DNA of 64,000 nucleotides from Bacillus sp. ISL-34 (GCF_018613325.1 NZ_JAGGQJ010000011.1:1-64000); one strand, 5' to 3'. Positions 10,497-24,733 are shown, counted from the first letter of the stretch. Made by a program: numbers and translations. Notes: generated by a model not told the origin, from the sequence alone.

Positions 10497-11071
10497 TGAA
10501 ACGCCTTGCTGTCTTTGCATCAGGTAACGGTAGTAATTTTCAATCAATTGCTGAAGCAATAAAAAGTGGAAAGTTGGAGGCGGAAATCTGTCTTGTCGTT
10601 TGCGATCGTGAAGACGCATATGTGCTTGAGAGAGCTAAGCTTGAGAATATTGACTCTTTCTCCTTTTCAGCAAAAAATTACTCTAACAAGACTGAGTATG
10701 AATCGGAAATCCTGGAAAAACTTCGCCAGTATGAGATAGAATTCATCATTCTTGCTGGTTATATGCGTTTGATCGGTCCGACATTATTACAACAGTATTC
10801 ACAGAGGATTGTGAACATCCACCCTTCTCTTCTGCCTAGTTTTCCAGGCAAGGATGCAATTGGCCAGGCTTTTGACGCCGGAGTGAAGGAAACGGGGGTA
10901 ACGGTTCATTATGTTGATGATGGAATGGACACAGGACCGGTGATTGCCCAAAAAGCAGTGCCAATTCTTGAGGGGGATACGAAAGACATCCTCCAAAAAA
11001 GGATCCAGGAAATGGAGCATGACTTGTATCCATCAGTTTTGCAGGAGCTATGCCACAAGAAACTTACTTAA
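10496..11071 (+). CDS. purN: Phosphoribosylglycinamide formyltransferase PurN
   Basis: Transfers the formyl group of 10-formyl-THF to GAR. The 191-residue protein begins with the FASGNGSNFQSI nucleotide loop. The catalytic Asn107 and His109 lie in NIHPSLLPSFPG, and the Asp sits in VHYVDDGMDTGPVI. It is fused by one base to the purM stop, so the two are likely coupled. Confidence 0.96.
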   Translation: MKRLAVFASGNGSNFQSIAEAIKSGKLEAEICLVVCDREDAYVLERAKLENIDSFSFSAKNYSNKTEYESEILEKLRQYEIEFIILAGYMRLIGPTLLQQYSQRIVNIHPSLLPSFPGKDAIGQAFDAGVKETGVTVHYVDDGMDTGPVIAQKAVPILEGDTKDILQKRIQEMEHDLYPSVLQELCHKKLT

Positions 11072-11089
11072 TGGAGGGACCAACATAAC

Positions 11090-12625
11090 ATGAAGAAACG
11101 TGCATTAATTAGTGTATCGGATAAAACGGGTATCGTAGAATTTGCTCAAGGTTTAATTGAAGCAGGTTTTGAAATCATTTCTACAGGCGGTACCAAAAAA
11201 ACGCTTCAGGATAATGGTATTGAGGTAATTGGAATCAGTGACGTCACCGGTTTCCCGGAAATATTGGATGGACGTGTTAAAACGCTTCACCCGAATGTCC
11301 ATGGAGCAGTGTTGGCAAAACATGATGACAAAAATCACGCAGCACAGCTTGCTGAGCATAATATTGAACCCATTCAACTTGTCTGTGTGAACCTATATCC
11401 ATTCCAAGCGACTATTTCCAAACCGGAAGTCACTGTGGAAGATGCTATTGAAAACATCGATATCGGTGGACCGACAATGCTTCGTTCTTCTGCTAAAAAC
11501 CACGAATATGTGACTGTTATCGTTGATTCCAATGATTATCCTACCGTATTGGCTGAGCTGAAACAAAACGGAGGGGTAACAAAAACCACGAATCGCCGCC
11601 TGGCTGCCAAAGTTTTCCGTCATACGGCAGCATATGATGCAGTTATTTCAGAGTATATGACAGAGCTTGCCGATGAAGAAAATCCTGAATCGTTGACTGT
11701 TACCTATGAATTGAAACAGTCGCTTCGTTATGGGGAAAATCCACATCAAAAAGCCGCATTCTATAAAAAGCCGCTTGGTTCCGTTTTCTCAATTGCAGAA
11801 GCGAATCAATTACATGGAAAAGAACTTTCATACAACAACATCAATGATGCTGATGCAGCACTTCAAATCGTTAAAGAATTCAATGAGCCGGCTGCAGTTG
11901 CAGTCAAACATATGAATCCTTGCGGCGTCGGTGTCGGTGCGACCATTTTGGAAGCATATGAAAAAGCTTATGAGGCAGATGCCACTTCCATTTTCGGTGG
12001 GATCATCGCTTTGAACCGTGAAGTTGATAAGGCGACTGCGGAAAAGCTTCATGAAATTTTCCTTGAAATCATCATTGCCCCTGGGTTTACACAAGAGGCA
12101 GTGGAAGTATTGACAAGCAAGAAAAACCTTCGTTTATTAACGATCGATTTCAACGCGGTTAAAAAGCCTGAACGTAAATTGACATCCATTGAAGGCGGAT
12201 TACTTATTCAAGATCGGGATGCACATAGCTTAAAGGATGCAGAGGTAAAAGTGGCGACGAAACGTGAGCCTACCCCTGAAGAGTGGAAAGCCATGGAACT
12301 TGGCTGGAAAATCGTGAAGCATGTCAAGTCGAATGCGATAGTGGTTTGTAACGATCAAATGACATTAGGTGTTGGCGCAGGTCAAATGAACCGTGTGGGA
12401 GCTGCAAAAATTGCTCTTGAACAAGCTGGGGAAAGAGCGACAGGAAGCGCATTGGCATCAGATGCTTTCTTCCCAATGGATGATACTGTAGAAGCGGCAG
12501 CGAAAGCGGGCGTAACGGCAATCATTCAGCCTGGTGGATCTGTAAAAGATGAGGATTCAATCAAGAAAGCTGATGAATACGGGATTACGATGGTGTTTAC
12601 AGGAATTCGTCACTTTAAACATTAA
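11090..12625 (+). CDS. purH: Bifunctional AICAR transformylase / IMP cyclohydrolase PurH
   Basis: Carries out the last two steps to IMP. Residues 1 to about 195 form the MGS-like cyclohydrolase domain ([31 protein letters not shown]). The rest is the AICAR transformylase, with Lys273-His274 in [12 protein letters not shown]. Length is 511 residues, as usual. GGAGGG lies 13 bp before the ATG. Confidence 0.97.
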   Translation: MKKRALISVSDKTGIVEFAQGLIEAGFEIISTGGTKKTLQDNGIEVIGISDVTGFPEILDGRVKTLHPNVHGAVLAKHDDKNHAAQLAEHNIEPIQLVCVNLYPFQATISKPEVTVEDAIENIDIGGPTMLRSSAKNHEYVTVIVDSNDYPTVLAELKQNGGVTKTTNRRLAAKVFRHTAAYDAVISEYMTELADEENPESLTVTYELKQSLRYGENPHQKAAFYKKPLGSVFSIAEANQLHGKELSYNNINDADAALQIVKEFNEPAAVAVKHMNPCGVGVGATILEAYEKAYEADATSIFGGIIALNREVDKATAEKLHEIFLEIIIAPGFTQEAVEVLTSKKNLRLLTIDFNAVKKPERKLTSIEGGLLIQDRDAHSLKDAEVKVATKREPTPEEWKAMELGWKIVKHVKSNAIVVCNDQMTLGVGAGQMNRVGAAKIALEQAGERATGSALASDAFFPMDDTVEAAAKAGVTAIIQPGGSVKDEDSIKKADEYGITMVFTGIRHFKH

Positions 12626-12635
12626 TCAAAAATGA

Positions 12636-13919
<1,284 letters not shown>

Positions 13920-13924
13920 TATAA

Positions 13925-13959
13925 AGAAGCTGACTCTAAGCGGAGTCAGCTTCTTCTTT
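13925..13959 (+). terminator. Terminator of the pur operon
   Basis: Twelve-bp stem AGAAGCTGACTC (13925-13936) with GAGTCAGCTTCT (13943-13954), then a T-rich tail. It could also stop the opposing gene at 13969. Confidence 0.9.
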
Positions 13960-13968
13960 AGAAAAAAC

Positions 13969-14235
13969 TTAATATGAATCAGATTGATTAGATTCATTTT
14001 CCTGTTTTGGTTCACTTTTCATCAAGTTTTGTCCGTTTTCCATCGCATCGACGACAGGACAATAGCGGAGTATGCCTTCGCCTATTTTCATGGCAGAAAG
14101 CATCACCACGATTATGTAAGATTGGTTTTTCCATGGTTTTTTCACCATTTTAGCCATAGCCCATGTAAGAAATGTAAAACCACAGGTAATTCGCATTAAT
14201 GCATTTATTATACTGATATTTTGTTTAAACTTCAT
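13969..14235 (-). CDS. DUF2892 (YgaP-like) small membrane protein
   Basis: 88 residues. The pattern NIGIINALMR-type start (here NISIINALMRITCG), hydrophobic stretch, KKPW, second hydrophobic stretch, then GEGILRYCPV fits DUF2892, a two-helix inner-membrane domain also found attached to rhodanese in YgaP. The short hydrophilic tail is rich in Glu, Asn and Ser. It is transcribed against the pur operon. Function unknown. Confidence 0.8.
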   Translation of the reverse strand: MKFKQNISIINALMRITCGFTFLTWAMAKMVKKPWKNQSYIIVVMLSAMKIGEGILRYCPVVDAMENGQNLMKSEPKQENESNQSDSY

Positions 14236-14381
14236 TTAAAGTCCGTCCCTTCACAAAAATTTAACAATATTCTGGATAACATTACTGTTCTAATGAGGCA
14301 AGTATGTTACTATGAAATAAAATTGGATTGAAATTGGTTTTTTCATACATCTGTTTCTAATAACTTATGGGGGAATGTTTA

Positions 14382-16127
14382 ATGCTTGAACAGCGCTATA
14401 GATGGAAAAATAAACATCTAAGAGAACATATAGATGTGCTGGATGGCAATAGGGCACCACACATTCTACTTAAAAATACGACTTATTTAAATCAGGCTTT
14501 ACGAAAATGGGTGAAAGCGAATATATGGATATATGAGGACCGCATCGTATATGTTGGCGATAAGCTTCCTGATAATATAGACCGCTGTGAAATGGTAGAT
14601 TGTACAAACCAATACTTGGTCCCGGGTTATATTGAGCCGCATTCACACCCTTCTCAATTATATAATCCCCTTTCTTTTTCACGTTATGCATCTCATTTCG
14701 GCACAACGACATTGATCAATGATAACTTGCCGTTTCTATTGCAGTTAGATAAAAAGAAAGCGTTTTCTCTTTTGAAAGAATTACGTAACATTCCTGTAAC
14801 AATGTATTGGTGGAGCCGTTTTGACGGACAAACGGAATTGATTGATGAAGATATGGTCTTTTCCCATGGGTCCGTTAAATCATGGCTGGAGCATGATGCC
14901 GTATTACAGGGCGGGGAACTAACTGGATGGCCGAAGCTTCTCGATGGGGATGACATGATGCTGCACTGGATTCAGGAAGCCAAGCGAATGAGGAAGAAAA
15001 TAGAAGGACACTTTCCAGGGGCTTCAGAGAAGACTTTAGCAAAAATGACCTTGTTCGGCGCGGATTGTGATCATGAGGCAATGACAGGTGATGAAGTCAT
15101 GTCGCGCTTGCTGCAGGGCTATTATGTATCGTTAAGGCATTCTTCGATCCGGCCGGATTTACCAAAGTTGATACAGGAAATCCATGAACTGGGCATCGAT
15201 CAATATGACAAATTCTTCTATACGACAGATGGATCGCCGCCATCCTTTTATGAAGGTGGTTTCATAGACTGCTTGATCAAAATAGCGATAGAGCATGGCG
15301 TTCCGGTCATCGATGCATACAATATGGCGACTATCAACATCGCACGATATTATAACATTGAATACCTTCATGGCAATATTGCCACTGGAAGGGTAGCGAA
15401 CATCAACTTCCTGACCGATGTAAAGGAACCCGCACCGGTTTCGGTAATGGCAAAAGGGAAATGGGTTAAAAGGGATGGTGAAATCATTCTGGATAAACAG
15501 GAAATCGAATGGAGTGATTTCGATTTTAAACCGCTCGATCTTGATTGGGATCTTAGTTTAAAGGAAGATTTTGAATTTTCCATGCCGTTTGGGATTGAAC
15601 TGGTCAATAATGTAATTACGAAACCGTACTCCCTTGCCAATGATGTTGGGCATGAAGAACTGAACTTTGAAGATGATGAATGCTTTTTCATGCTTATCGA
15701 TCGGGAAGGGAAATGGCGCATCAATACGATATTAAAAGGGTTTGCGGACAAATTGTGCGGTTTTGCCGGCTCTTATACTAATACAGGTGATATCATACTG
15801 ATCGGTAAAAGGAAAAAGGATATGCATTTGGCATTTAACCGGCTGAAGGAAATCGGCGGTGGAATCATTTTAACGGAACAAGGCAAGGTGATCCATGAAC
15901 TTCCTCTGAAATTAAAGGGAGTCATGTCCACCAAGGAGGTTCCTGAACTGATAGAAGAAGAAAATGAATTGAAACATTTGCTGCGTGAGAGAGGTTATCG
16001 CTTCGCCGATCCCGTGTACACCCTTTCATTCTTTTCTACAACCCATCTGCCATATATAAGGCTAACCCAGCGAGGAGTATATGATGTAATGAATAAAACT
16101 ATACTCTTTCCTACTATAATGCGTTAA
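14382..16127 (+). CDS. yerA: Putative adenine deaminase YerA
   Basis: Amidohydrolase-superfamily protein of 581 residues, related to adenine deaminase (Ade). The metal-binding start is EPHSHPSQLYNP; the second half contains the Ade C-terminal domain. The B. subtilis homologue lies at the same place after purD. The first metal motif has the two His of the superfamily, and adenine or a related purine is the likely substrate, but activity is not shown by sequence. The start at 14382 follows GGGGG at 14369-14373. Confidence 0.88.
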   Translation: MLEQRYRWKNKHLREHIDVLDGNRAPHILLKNTTYLNQALRKWVKANIWIYEDRIVYVGDKLPDNIDRCEMVDCTNQYLVPGYIEPHSHPSQLYNPLSFSRYASHFGTTTLINDNLPFLLQLDKKKAFSLLKELRNIPVTMYWWSRFDGQTELIDEDMVFSHGSVKSWLEHDAVLQGGELTGWPKLLDGDDMMLHWIQEAKRMRKKIEGHFPGASEKTLAKMTLFGADCDHEAMTGDEVMSRLLQGYYVSLRHSSIRPDLPKLIQEIHELGIDQYDKFFYTTDGSPPSFYEGGFIDCLIKIAIEHGVPVIDAYNMATINIARYYNIEYLHGNIATGRVANINFLTDVKEPAPVSVMAKGKWVKRDGEIILDKQEIEWSDFDFKPLDLDWDLSLKEDFEFSMPFGIELVNNVITKPYSLANDVGHEELNFEDDECFFMLIDREGKWRINTILKGFADKLCGFAGSYTNTGDIILIGKRKKDMHLAFNRLKEIGGGIILTEQGKVIHELPLKLKGVMSTKEVPELIEEENELKHLLRERGYRFADPVYTLSFFSTTHLPYIRLTQRGVYDVMNKTILFPTIMR

Positions 16128-16170
16128 AATATAAGAGAAGAAATGGCTAATAAATCAGAGGAGTGGAAAG

Positions 16171-17208
16171 ATGAATCTTATGAGAGTTCTTTTCATCGTT
16201 ATTGCTATTTTACTGCTGGCAGGCTGTTCTACGAAAGAACAACCTGCATCGGATGACAGTAAGCCGAAAGATCAAGCTGTCATCAAAAATACAGATGTGA
16301 AAAATGAGCCTTCCAATGAGTTTCCACTTACAGGTATAGCCACCGATGCAGGCAGTGAGCAAAGGGCTGCAGCAGTGATGATCAATAATCATCCGGAAGC
16401 ACGCCCACAATCGGGCCTCACAGAAGCTGATATGGTCTACGAAATGCTCGCAGAAGGTGACATAACCAGATTTTTAGCTATCTTCCAAAGTGAAATGCCA
16501 AGCCAAATCGGTCCGATTCGGAGTGCAAGGGACTATTATATCGAATTGGCTAAAGGCCTTGATTGCATCTATGTCTGCCATGGGAACAGCCCCGAGGCAA
16601 AAACCATGCTGGACAAAGGGTATATTGATAACTTGAACGGATTATATTATGATGGTACTTTTTTTCAACGTTCGGCAGATCGAAAAGCACCGCATAATTC
16701 CTACACCTCCTTCGAGGATATCCAAAAAGGTGCGAAGGAAAAGGGATATGAGTTGGATGGTGCACCTGAGCCTTATGCTTTCCTCACAAAGGAAGAGGCG
16801 GCTGGCCTTCAAGGGGAATCGGCATTGAAAACCGAGATTTCCTACGGATCAGACGAGTATGATGTACAGTATGAATACGAAGCCACGGAAGAGAAATATA
16901 AACGTTATTCGAGTGGAGAGCAAACAGTCGAATATAAATCGAATGAACCTATTTTAATGGATAATATATTGATCATTGAGGCCGCTCATCAAGTGATTGA
17001 CGATAAAGGGCGTCGTAAAATCGACTTGAAAAGTGGCGGAAAAGGTTATTTACTTCAAAAAGGGAAAGCGAATGAAGTAGAATGGGTTAATAAGGATGGT
17101 CGGATTATACCAGTGAAAAACGATAAAGAAGTAGGGTTGATTCCAGGGAAGACTTGGATCAATATTATTCCGGATGAACCTGGTTTAGTAGGAGACGTCT
17201 CATTTTGA
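16171..17208 (+). CDS. yerB: DUF3048 lipoprotein YerB
   Basis: 345 residues with a lipoprotein signal: hydrophobic helix then LLAGC lipobox (Cys at residue 19), followed by a Ser/Lys/Asp-rich linker. The body (from about residue 50) matches DUF3048 YerB, with MINNHPEARPQSGL and IGPIRSARDYYIELA as recognisable blocks. Exported and membrane-anchored; function unknown. GAGGAG precedes the ATG, and it ends just before yerC. Confidence 0.9.
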   Translation: MNLMRVLFIVIAILLLAGCSTKEQPASDDSKPKDQAVIKNTDVKNEPSNEFPLTGIATDAGSEQRAAAVMINNHPEARPQSGLTEADMVYEMLAEGDITRFLAIFQSEMPSQIGPIRSARDYYIELAKGLDCIYVCHGNSPEAKTMLDKGYIDNLNGLYYDGTFFQRSADRKAPHNSYTSFEDIQKGAKEKGYELDGAPEPYAFLTKEEAAGLQGESALKTEISYGSDEYDVQYEYEATEEKYKRYSSGEQTVEYKSNEPILMDNILIIEAAHQVIDDKGRRKIDLKSGGKGYLLQKGKANEVEWVNKDGRIIPVKNDKEVGLIPGKTWINIIPDEPGLVGDVSF

Positions 17209-17234
17209 TACCCATGAAATTGAGGGGGAGTAAC

Positions 17235-17549
17235 ATGCAAATTGATAAGTTAAGAGGAAAAGAAACGGATCAGCTGTTTAAGTCGATCCTTTCCTTGCGT
17301 GATTTGGACGAATGCTATCGATTTTTTGATGATTTATGCACAGTTAATGAAATTTCATCACTGGCACAGCGTCTTGAAGTAGCCCGCATGCTTGAGGAAG
17401 GAAAGACCTATCATAAAATCGAAACGGAAACGGGTGCAAGCACGGCTACGATTTCCAGGGTCAAACGCTGCTTGAATTACGGAAATGACGCTTATTCCAT
17501 GGCACTTAACCGTATTAAGGATAACGTTGAGGAAACAAATGAATCTTAA
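17235..17549 (+). CDS. yerC: TrpR-like repressor YerC
   Basis: 104-residue DNA-binding protein of the YerC/YecD TrpR-related family. SSLAQRLEVARMLEEG and TGASTATISRVKRCL form the helix-turn-helix region. Start chosen at 17235, 4 bp after GAGGGGGAG-type binding sequence, giving the B. subtilis length; the frame is open to 17205. It follows yerB within about 26 bp, and a terminator comes next. Target genes unknown. Confidence 0.9.
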   Translation: MQIDKLRGKETDQLFKSILSLRDLDECYRFFDDLCTVNEISSLAQRLEVARMLEEGKTYHKIETETGASTATISRVKRCLNYGNDAYSMALNRIKDNVEETNES

Positions 17550-17565
17550 TTCTTTCGATTATAAT

Positions 17566-17600
17566 AAAAAGCCGGGGAATTCATTTCCCGGCTTTTTATT
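17566..17600 (+). terminator. Terminator after yerC
   Basis: AAAAAGCCGGG(G)AA pairs with TTCCCGGCTTTTT (17585-17597), with one bulged G and a T-rich tail. Confidence 0.9.
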
Positions 17601-17768
17601 TTGAGTCCAGCACTCTCTTTGCCGGCTGTCTTTGAGCTGTATCCGTGTTATATTGGATTTTAGATTCAGAGGTTCCATTTGGCAAAAACATTTTACGATA
17701 CTTCTCTTTTTTAATGAAAAATCTTAATGCTATAATGGTGTAATGGGAAGTGTGAATGGAGGATTATA

Positions 17769-18452
17769 ATGTACGATTTTCGCGAGTGGAAACATGTTTT
17801 CAAACTCGATCCAAATAAAGAAATAAGTGATGAAGCCCTTGAGAAAGTCTGTGAATCCGGTACTGATGCAATCATGGTCGGGGGAACGGATGGAATCACG
17901 CTTGAAAATGTGCTTCAATTAATGGCACGTGTCAGACGATATACCGTCCCATGTGTGATGGAAATTTCTTCTGTTGAAACGGTGACGCCAGGGTTTGATT
18001 TATATTTCATTCCGAGTGTCCTGAATAGCACCAACCCGGATTGGATGATGAAACTGCATCAGCAAGCAGTCAAGGAATACGGATATCTTTTGAATTGGGA
18101 TGAAATTTTCGTTGAAGGATACTGTATCCTGAATCCTGAGTGCAAGGCGGCCCAATTGACGAAAGCCAATACCGATTTGGATATCGATGATGTGGGTGCA
18201 TACGCGATGATGGCAGAAAAGATGTTCAACTTGCCGATTTTTTATTTGGAATACAGCGGTGATTATGGCGATGTCCAGATGGTGGAAGCGGCCAAAGAGA
18301 GTTTGGAGGATACCGTACTATTCTATGGCGGTGGGATAAAATCGGTTGAACAGGCCAAAGAGATGTCTAAGATTGCGGATGTCATCGTTGTCGGAAATGT
18401 GATTTATGAAGATTTGAAAGTGGCACTTGCAACAGTTTCGGCAGTTAAATGA
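17769..18452 (+). CDS. pcrB: Heptaprenylglyceryl phosphate synthase PcrB
   Basis: TIM-barrel prenyltransferase (227 residues) that joins heptaprenyl diphosphate to sn-glycerol-1-phosphate. Family blocks: [35 protein letters not shown] and [13 protein letters not shown] (phosphate-binding loop). A TATAAT box at 17731-17736 and GGAGG before the ATG support the start. It lies directly upstream of pcrA as in B. subtilis. Confidence 0.95.
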   Translation: MYDFREWKHVFKLDPNKEISDEALEKVCESGTDAIMVGGTDGITLENVLQLMARVRRYTVPCVMEISSVETVTPGFDLYFIPSVLNSTNPDWMMKLHQQAVKEYGYLLNWDEIFVEGYCILNPECKAAQLTKANTDLDIDDVGAYAMMAEKMFNLPIFYLEYSGDYGDVQMVEAAKESLEDTVLFYGGGIKSVEQAKEMSKIADVIVVGNVIYEDLKVALATVSAVK

Positions 18453-18483
18453 AAACATGTAATAAATATAGTATACTAAAACA

Positions 18484-18497
18484 GAAACGAATGTTCG
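18484..18497 (+). promoter_or_regulatory. Candidate LexA (DinR) box before pcrA
   Basis: GAAACGAATGTTCG keeps the full right half GTTCG and the central spacing of the Bacillus LexA consensus CGAACRNRYGTTYC; three of fourteen positions deviate. It sits just after a TATACT box (18472-18477), so over the likely transcription start, where a repressor would act. Candidate only. Confidence 0.4.
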
Positions 18498-18513
18498 TAT
18501 AGGTGGTGTGATA

Positions 18514-20760
18514 ATGCAATATTTAGCGGAAAAATTACTAATAGGTTTGAATGAACAGCAACAAAAAGCAGTGAAAGCAACTGATGGCCCACTTTTAATC
18601 ATGGCTGGGGCAGGAAGTGGAAAGACGCGTGTGCTGACTCACCGAATAGCTTACTTGATGGTCGAGAAGGAAATAGCGCCTTGGAACATCCTTGCAATCA
18701 CGTTCACCAACAAAGCGGCACGTGAGATGAAGGAGAGGATCCGTGCCATACTTGGCGGTGCGTCCGAAGATATCTGGATTTCGACTTTCCACTCGATGTG
18801 TGTCCGTATTTTACGAAGAGATATCGACCGTATCGGATTTAATAGGAACTTCTCGATATTGGATACGACGGATCAGCAATCGGTCATAAAACAAATCATG
18901 AAAGACCGTAATATGGATACAAAGAAATATGATTACCGTGCCATTTTGGGTAGCATCAGTTCAGCGAAAAATGAATTGGTCGGGCCCGAAGAGTACCTGA
19001 AGACGGCGTCTGATTACTTCACTAAAGTAACTGCCGATGTATATACGGAATATCAAAAACGGCTGCGTAAAAATTCAGCGCTCGATTTCGATGATTTGAT
19101 CATGATGACGATTCAATTGTTCCAGCTCGTACCTGAGGTGCTTGAATATTATCAGCGTAAATTTCAATACATTCATGTTGATGAGTACCAAGATACGAAC
19201 AGGGCTCAATACATGCTTGTTAAACTACTGGCTTCTCGCTTCCGTAATCTCTGTGTTGTCGGGGATTCCGATCAATCGATCTATCGTTGGCGCGGTGCGG
19301 ATATTGCGAATATCCTTTCATTTGAAAAGGATTATCCGAATGCCAACATGATCTTCCTTGAACAGAATTACCGCTCGACGAAAAAGATTCTTGCAGCGGC
19401 GAATAAGGTCATCGATAACAATCAAAACCGGAAGCCGAAAAATCTTTGGACCGAGAATGCAGATGGCAATAAGATATTCTATTACCGTGCAGACAATGAA
19501 CAAGGGGAAGCGCAATTCGTAGCCGGAAAGATAAATGAGTTAGTTCAGGATGGCAGCCGGAAATATTCAGATATAGCAATACTTTACAGAACAAATGCAC
19601 AATCACGTGTCATGGAGGAAGTTCTGCTTAAATCCAATATAAATTATGCGATAGTCGGGGGCACCAAGTTCTATGACCGTAAAGAGATTAAGGATTTACT
19701 TGCCTATCTTCGCCTTATTGCGAATCCTGATGATGATATCAGTCTTCGCCGTGTAATCAATGTTCCAAAACGCGGAATTGGTGCAACTTCAATGGACAAA
19801 GTGGCAGATTATGCAGATCAATATGATGTTTCCATTTATAAAGCACTGGAATCTGTGGAAATGGCAGGGATAAGCGGGAAGGCTACCAAAGCGGCAAGGG
19901 AATTCCATACGCTGATCACTAACTATACAAATCAGCAGGAGTACTTATCCGTGACGGAACTTGTGGAGGAAGTCATTGAGAAAACCGGTTACCGTGAGAT
20001 GCTGCAGGCAGAAAAAACGATTGAATCACAAAGCCGGCTTGAAAATATAGATGAGTTTTTATCTGTTACGAAAGCATTCGAAGATAACAGCGAGGACAAA
20101 TCATTAGTGGGCTTTTTGACTGACCTGGCGTTGGTTGCCGATATAGACCAACTTGACGAGAATACCGAAGAATCTACAAATATGGTAACGTTGATGACGC
20201 TGCATTCAGCGAAGGGACTTGAATATCCGGTGGTCTTTCTATTGGGCCTTGAAGAAGGGGTATTCCCTCACAGCCGTTCGCTTATGGATGAAGAGGAGAT
20301 GGAAGAAGAACGCCGTCTGGCTTATGTGGGAATTACAAGGGCTGAAAATGAGCTATTCATAAGCAATGCCCAAATGCGGACATTGTATGGACGGACGAGC
20401 ATGAATCCCGTTTCACGTTTCATCAGTGAAATACCAGAGGAACTTCTTGAAGATCTAAAACCGAAACCGGCTCCTAAAGCTAGGCAAACACCTTTCAGTT
20501 CTTCGAGAACGGGATCTCCGTCAACTGCTTCAACAAGAAAAGTGCCTGCCTTTGGAAGAGCTGTTTCTGCGCCATCTGCAACGGGCGGTGAAGAGATCGG
20601 CTGGGCTGTCGGTGACCGTGCCTCCCATAAAAAATGGGGGATAGGAACCGTGGTGAGTGTAAAAGGGGAAGGCGAAGGGAAGGAATTGGATATTGCCTTT
20701 CCAAGTCCAATCGGCATCAAGCGCCTATTGGCGAAATTTGCACCAGTTGAAAAAGCTTAA
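18514..20760 (+). CDS. pcrA: ATP-dependent DNA helicase PcrA
   Basis: UvrD/PcrA superfamily 1A 3'-5' helicase, 748 residues, for nucleotide excision repair, plasmid rolling-circle replication and clearing of RecA. Motifs in order: [14 protein letters not shown] (Walker A), [21 protein letters not shown] (DExx box), [37 protein letters not shown] and YVGITRAE. A Ser/Pro/Ala-rich linker leads to the C-terminal Tudor-like RNA polymerase-binding segment. The start at 18514 follows AGGTGG (18501-18506). Confidence 0.97.
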   Translation: MQYLAEKLLIGLNEQQQKAVKATDGPLLIMAGAGSGKTRVLTHRIAYLMVEKEIAPWNILAITFTNKAAREMKERIRAILGGASEDIWISTFHSMCVRILRRDIDRIGFNRNFSILDTTDQQSVIKQIMKDRNMDTKKYDYRAILGSISSAKNELVGPEEYLKTASDYFTKVTADVYTEYQKRLRKNSALDFDDLIMMTIQLFQLVPEVLEYYQRKFQYIHVDEYQDTNRAQYMLVKLLASRFRNLCVVGDSDQSIYRWRGADIANILSFEKDYPNANMIFLEQNYRSTKKILAAANKVIDNNQNRKPKNLWTENADGNKIFYYRADNEQGEAQFVAGKINELVQDGSRKYSDIAILYRTNAQSRVMEEVLLKSNINYAIVGGTKFYDRKEIKDLLAYLRLIANPDDDISLRRVINVPKRGIGATSMDKVADYADQYDVSIYKALESVEMAGISGKATKAAREFHTLITNYTNQQEYLSVTELVEEVIEKTGYREMLQAEKTIESQSRLENIDEFLSVTKAFEDNSEDKSLVGFLTDLALVADIDQLDENTEESTNMVTLMTLHSAKGLEYPVVFLLGLEEGVFPHSRSLMDEEEMEEERRLAYVGITRAENELFISNAQMRTLYGRTSMNPVSRFISEIPEELLEDLKPKPAPKARQTPFSSSRTGSPSTASTRKVPAFGRAVSAPSATGGEEIGWAVGDRASHKKWGIGTVVSVKGEGEGKELDIAFPSPIGIKRLLAKFAPVEKA

Positions 20761-20783
20761 GATTAATATGCTTTTACTGGTAA

Positions 20784-22868
<2,085 letters not shown>

Positions 22869-22879
22869 GAGGTGTAGCT

Positions 22880-24049
22880 ATGAGGAAACACTCTATTTTG
22901 GGGATGATTCTTATACTGCTTCTTGCTGGATGTGCGCCTAGTTTTGAGGATAAGCAAGAGGTAGTTCAAGACTCCAAAGACAAAAAAGAAACGGCAATTC
23001 TTCCGAAGTATAAAATTTCGGAAGAATATTATCAAACAATCCTACCGTTTGAACCATCAAAAGCACGCGGTTTGGTCGTATCCAATCTAAATACCCGATA
23101 TGACATTGAAGAATTCGAAAATGGATTGATGCGGTTGGCCCAAACCCAATTCGACCCGGAAGATTACCTGTTTCAAGAGGGGCAAATACTGGATAGTTCC
23201 ACAATATCTTCCTGGCTGAACAGAAAATATACCGATAGTCAGTTGAAAGAAAAGGACATGAAAGCCTCAAAGAACCTTGGCTTGAATCCGGTTGATCCAG
23301 GTAAAGGTGACATTGATAAGCGGAACGAAGAAAATCCGATCTATCTTGCCCATATTTTAGAACATAATTACTTGGTCAAAACAAAAGATAATTCAGTGAG
23401 CCTTGGCGGAGTTGTGATAGGCCTTGCGCTGAATTCAGTCCATTACTATCAAAAAGAGGCTTTCGGTGCCACCTATGAAAATAAAATCGATAGTAAAAAG
23501 CTAAAGCAAGAAGGGGAGAAAATCGCTGCAGAAGTCTTAAAAAGGCTGCGTAAAATGGACAAGCTGAAAAATGTTCCGATTACGATTGCCTTATTCGAGC
23601 AAAATGAAAAATCCTCAGTAGTCCCTGGGAATTTCATTTCCTATACGAATATCGATAAAAACTCTGACAATATTGAAAAATGGACGAACTTGAACGAAGA
23701 GTATTTCCTATTTCCTTCTGCTGATGCTGAAAAAAAATACCGTGATGACGTCAATACTTTCACGAACTTTAAAGAAGATGTCGAAGAATACTTCCCTAAC
23801 TTTAACGGAGTCATCGGCAGGGCGTTCTATATGGATGATCAATTGCAAAGTCTGAACATCGATATCCCCATTCAATTTTATGGGAACTCTGAAGCGATCG
23901 GCTTTACCCAATATGTTGCTGGGCTTATAATGGAACGTTTCCCGAACTATATTGCCGTACAGGTATCCATCACCTCTGTAAATGGACCTGAAGCACTCAT
24001 AGTCCGTGAAGCAAATCAGGACGAACCAACCGTTCATATATATGAATGA
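22880..24049 (+). CDS. camS: CamS-family sex-pheromone precursor lipoprotein
   Basis: 389 residues with lipobox LLAGC (Cys18). The body from about residue 40 matches CamS (B. subtilis YerH). In Enterococcus and Staphylococcus the cleaved signal peptide of such lipoproteins is a pheromone; in Bacillus the role is unknown. It follows ligA by 11 bp, so it is probably cotranscribed with pcrA and ligA. Confidence 0.9.
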   Translation: MRKHSILGMILILLLAGCAPSFEDKQEVVQDSKDKKETAILPKYKISEEYYQTILPFEPSKARGLVVSNLNTRYDIEEFENGLMRLAQTQFDPEDYLFQEGQILDSSTISSWLNRKYTDSQLKEKDMKASKNLGLNPVDPGKGDIDKRNEENPIYLAHILEHNYLVKTKDNSVSLGGVVIGLALNSVHYYQKEAFGATYENKIDSKKLKQEGEKIAAEVLKRLRKMDKLKNVPITIALFEQNEKSSVVPGNFISYTNIDKNSDNIEKWTNLNEEYFLFPSADAEKKYRDDVNTFTNFKEDVEEYFPNFNGVIGRAFYMDDQLQSLNIDIPIQFYGNSEAIGFTQYVAGLIMERFPNYIAVQVSITSVNGPEALIVREANQDEPTVHIYE

Positions 24050-24082
24050 AAAAAGATGAAGCTTAGCGGCTTCATCTTTTTT
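24049..24082 (+). terminator. Terminator of the pcrA-ligA-camS unit
   Basis: Stem AAAAAAGATGAAGC (24049-24062) with GCTTCATCTTTTTT (24069-24082). Confidence 0.92.
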
Positions 24083-24083
24083 G

Positions 24084-24430
24084 CGGCCCGCTTTAAAAAT
24101 TGGAATCTATGCTGGTGAATTTCAAAATAACCTTTAATCAGGAACAAATATATAATAGGAAGTAAACCCTTCCATTTTAGGGAGCAACTGCTTTAAAAAA
24201 GGGAACATTTGTCGAATTTTAAAGGACTTATTGTCATTTCCCCGGAAATTCCGGCAACTTCCCCATATTTCCCGGAAAATATCTCTTTTTCCTTATGAAA
24301 TAATTGAATTTCGACATTGTTATCTCTTGTTGCTTTACTGTGTAATAGTTTGATATGATTTAAACGATGATTATATGGAGAAAAGCGACGAAATTCAGTC
24401 GATTTGGATATTTTTTCGGAGGTGAAGAGA
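24084..24430. other. Control region before gatCAB
   Basis: No gene seen. It holds two small palindromes, TTTCCCCGGAAA (24237-24248) and TTTCCCGGAAA (24268-24278), about three helical turns apart, and a possible promoter TTGCTT (24330-24335), 18 bp, TATGAT (24354-24359). B. subtilis has further genes between camS and gatC that are missing here. Confidence 0.5.
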
Positions 24431-24721
24431 ATGTCACGTATTTCTATGGAACAAGTTAAACACGTTGCCCATTTGGCTCGTTTGGCCATTACGGAAGAAG
24501 AAGCACAACAGTTTCAGCATCAGCTTGACCAAATGATTTCATTCGCGGAGCAGTTGAATGAGCTTGATACGGATCAAGTTAACCCGACTTCTCACGTTTT
24601 GGATATGAAGAATGTTATGCGCGAAGATGTCGCAAAACCGGGATTGCCAGTAGAAGAAGTAGTTAAAAATGCACCGGATAGTAAAGAAGGATATATCCGT
24701 GTACCATCTATAATTGAATAA
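24431..24721 (+). CDS. gatC: Asp-tRNA(Asn)/Glu-tRNA(Gln) amidotransferase subunit C
   Basis: Small (96-residue) subunit that stabilises GatA and its contact with Gat[18 protein letters not shown] and [11 protein letters not shown] are typical. The start at 24431 follows GGAGGTGA (24418-24425). First gene of gatCAB; the complex makes Gln-tRNA(Gln) from misacylated Glu-tRNA in organisms lacking GlnRS. Confidence 0.96.
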   Translation: MSRISMEQVKHVAHLARLAITEEEAQQFQHQLDQMISFAEQLNELDTDQVNPTSHVLDMKNVMREDVAKPGLPVEEVVKNAPDSKEGYIRVPSIIE

Positions 24722-24733
24722 GGAGGGACAATG

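Noticed and set aside
20322..20720. 132-codon open frame on the minus strand inside pcrA
   Set aside because: Antisense to the well-conserved pcrA C-terminal part; no motif and no binding site.
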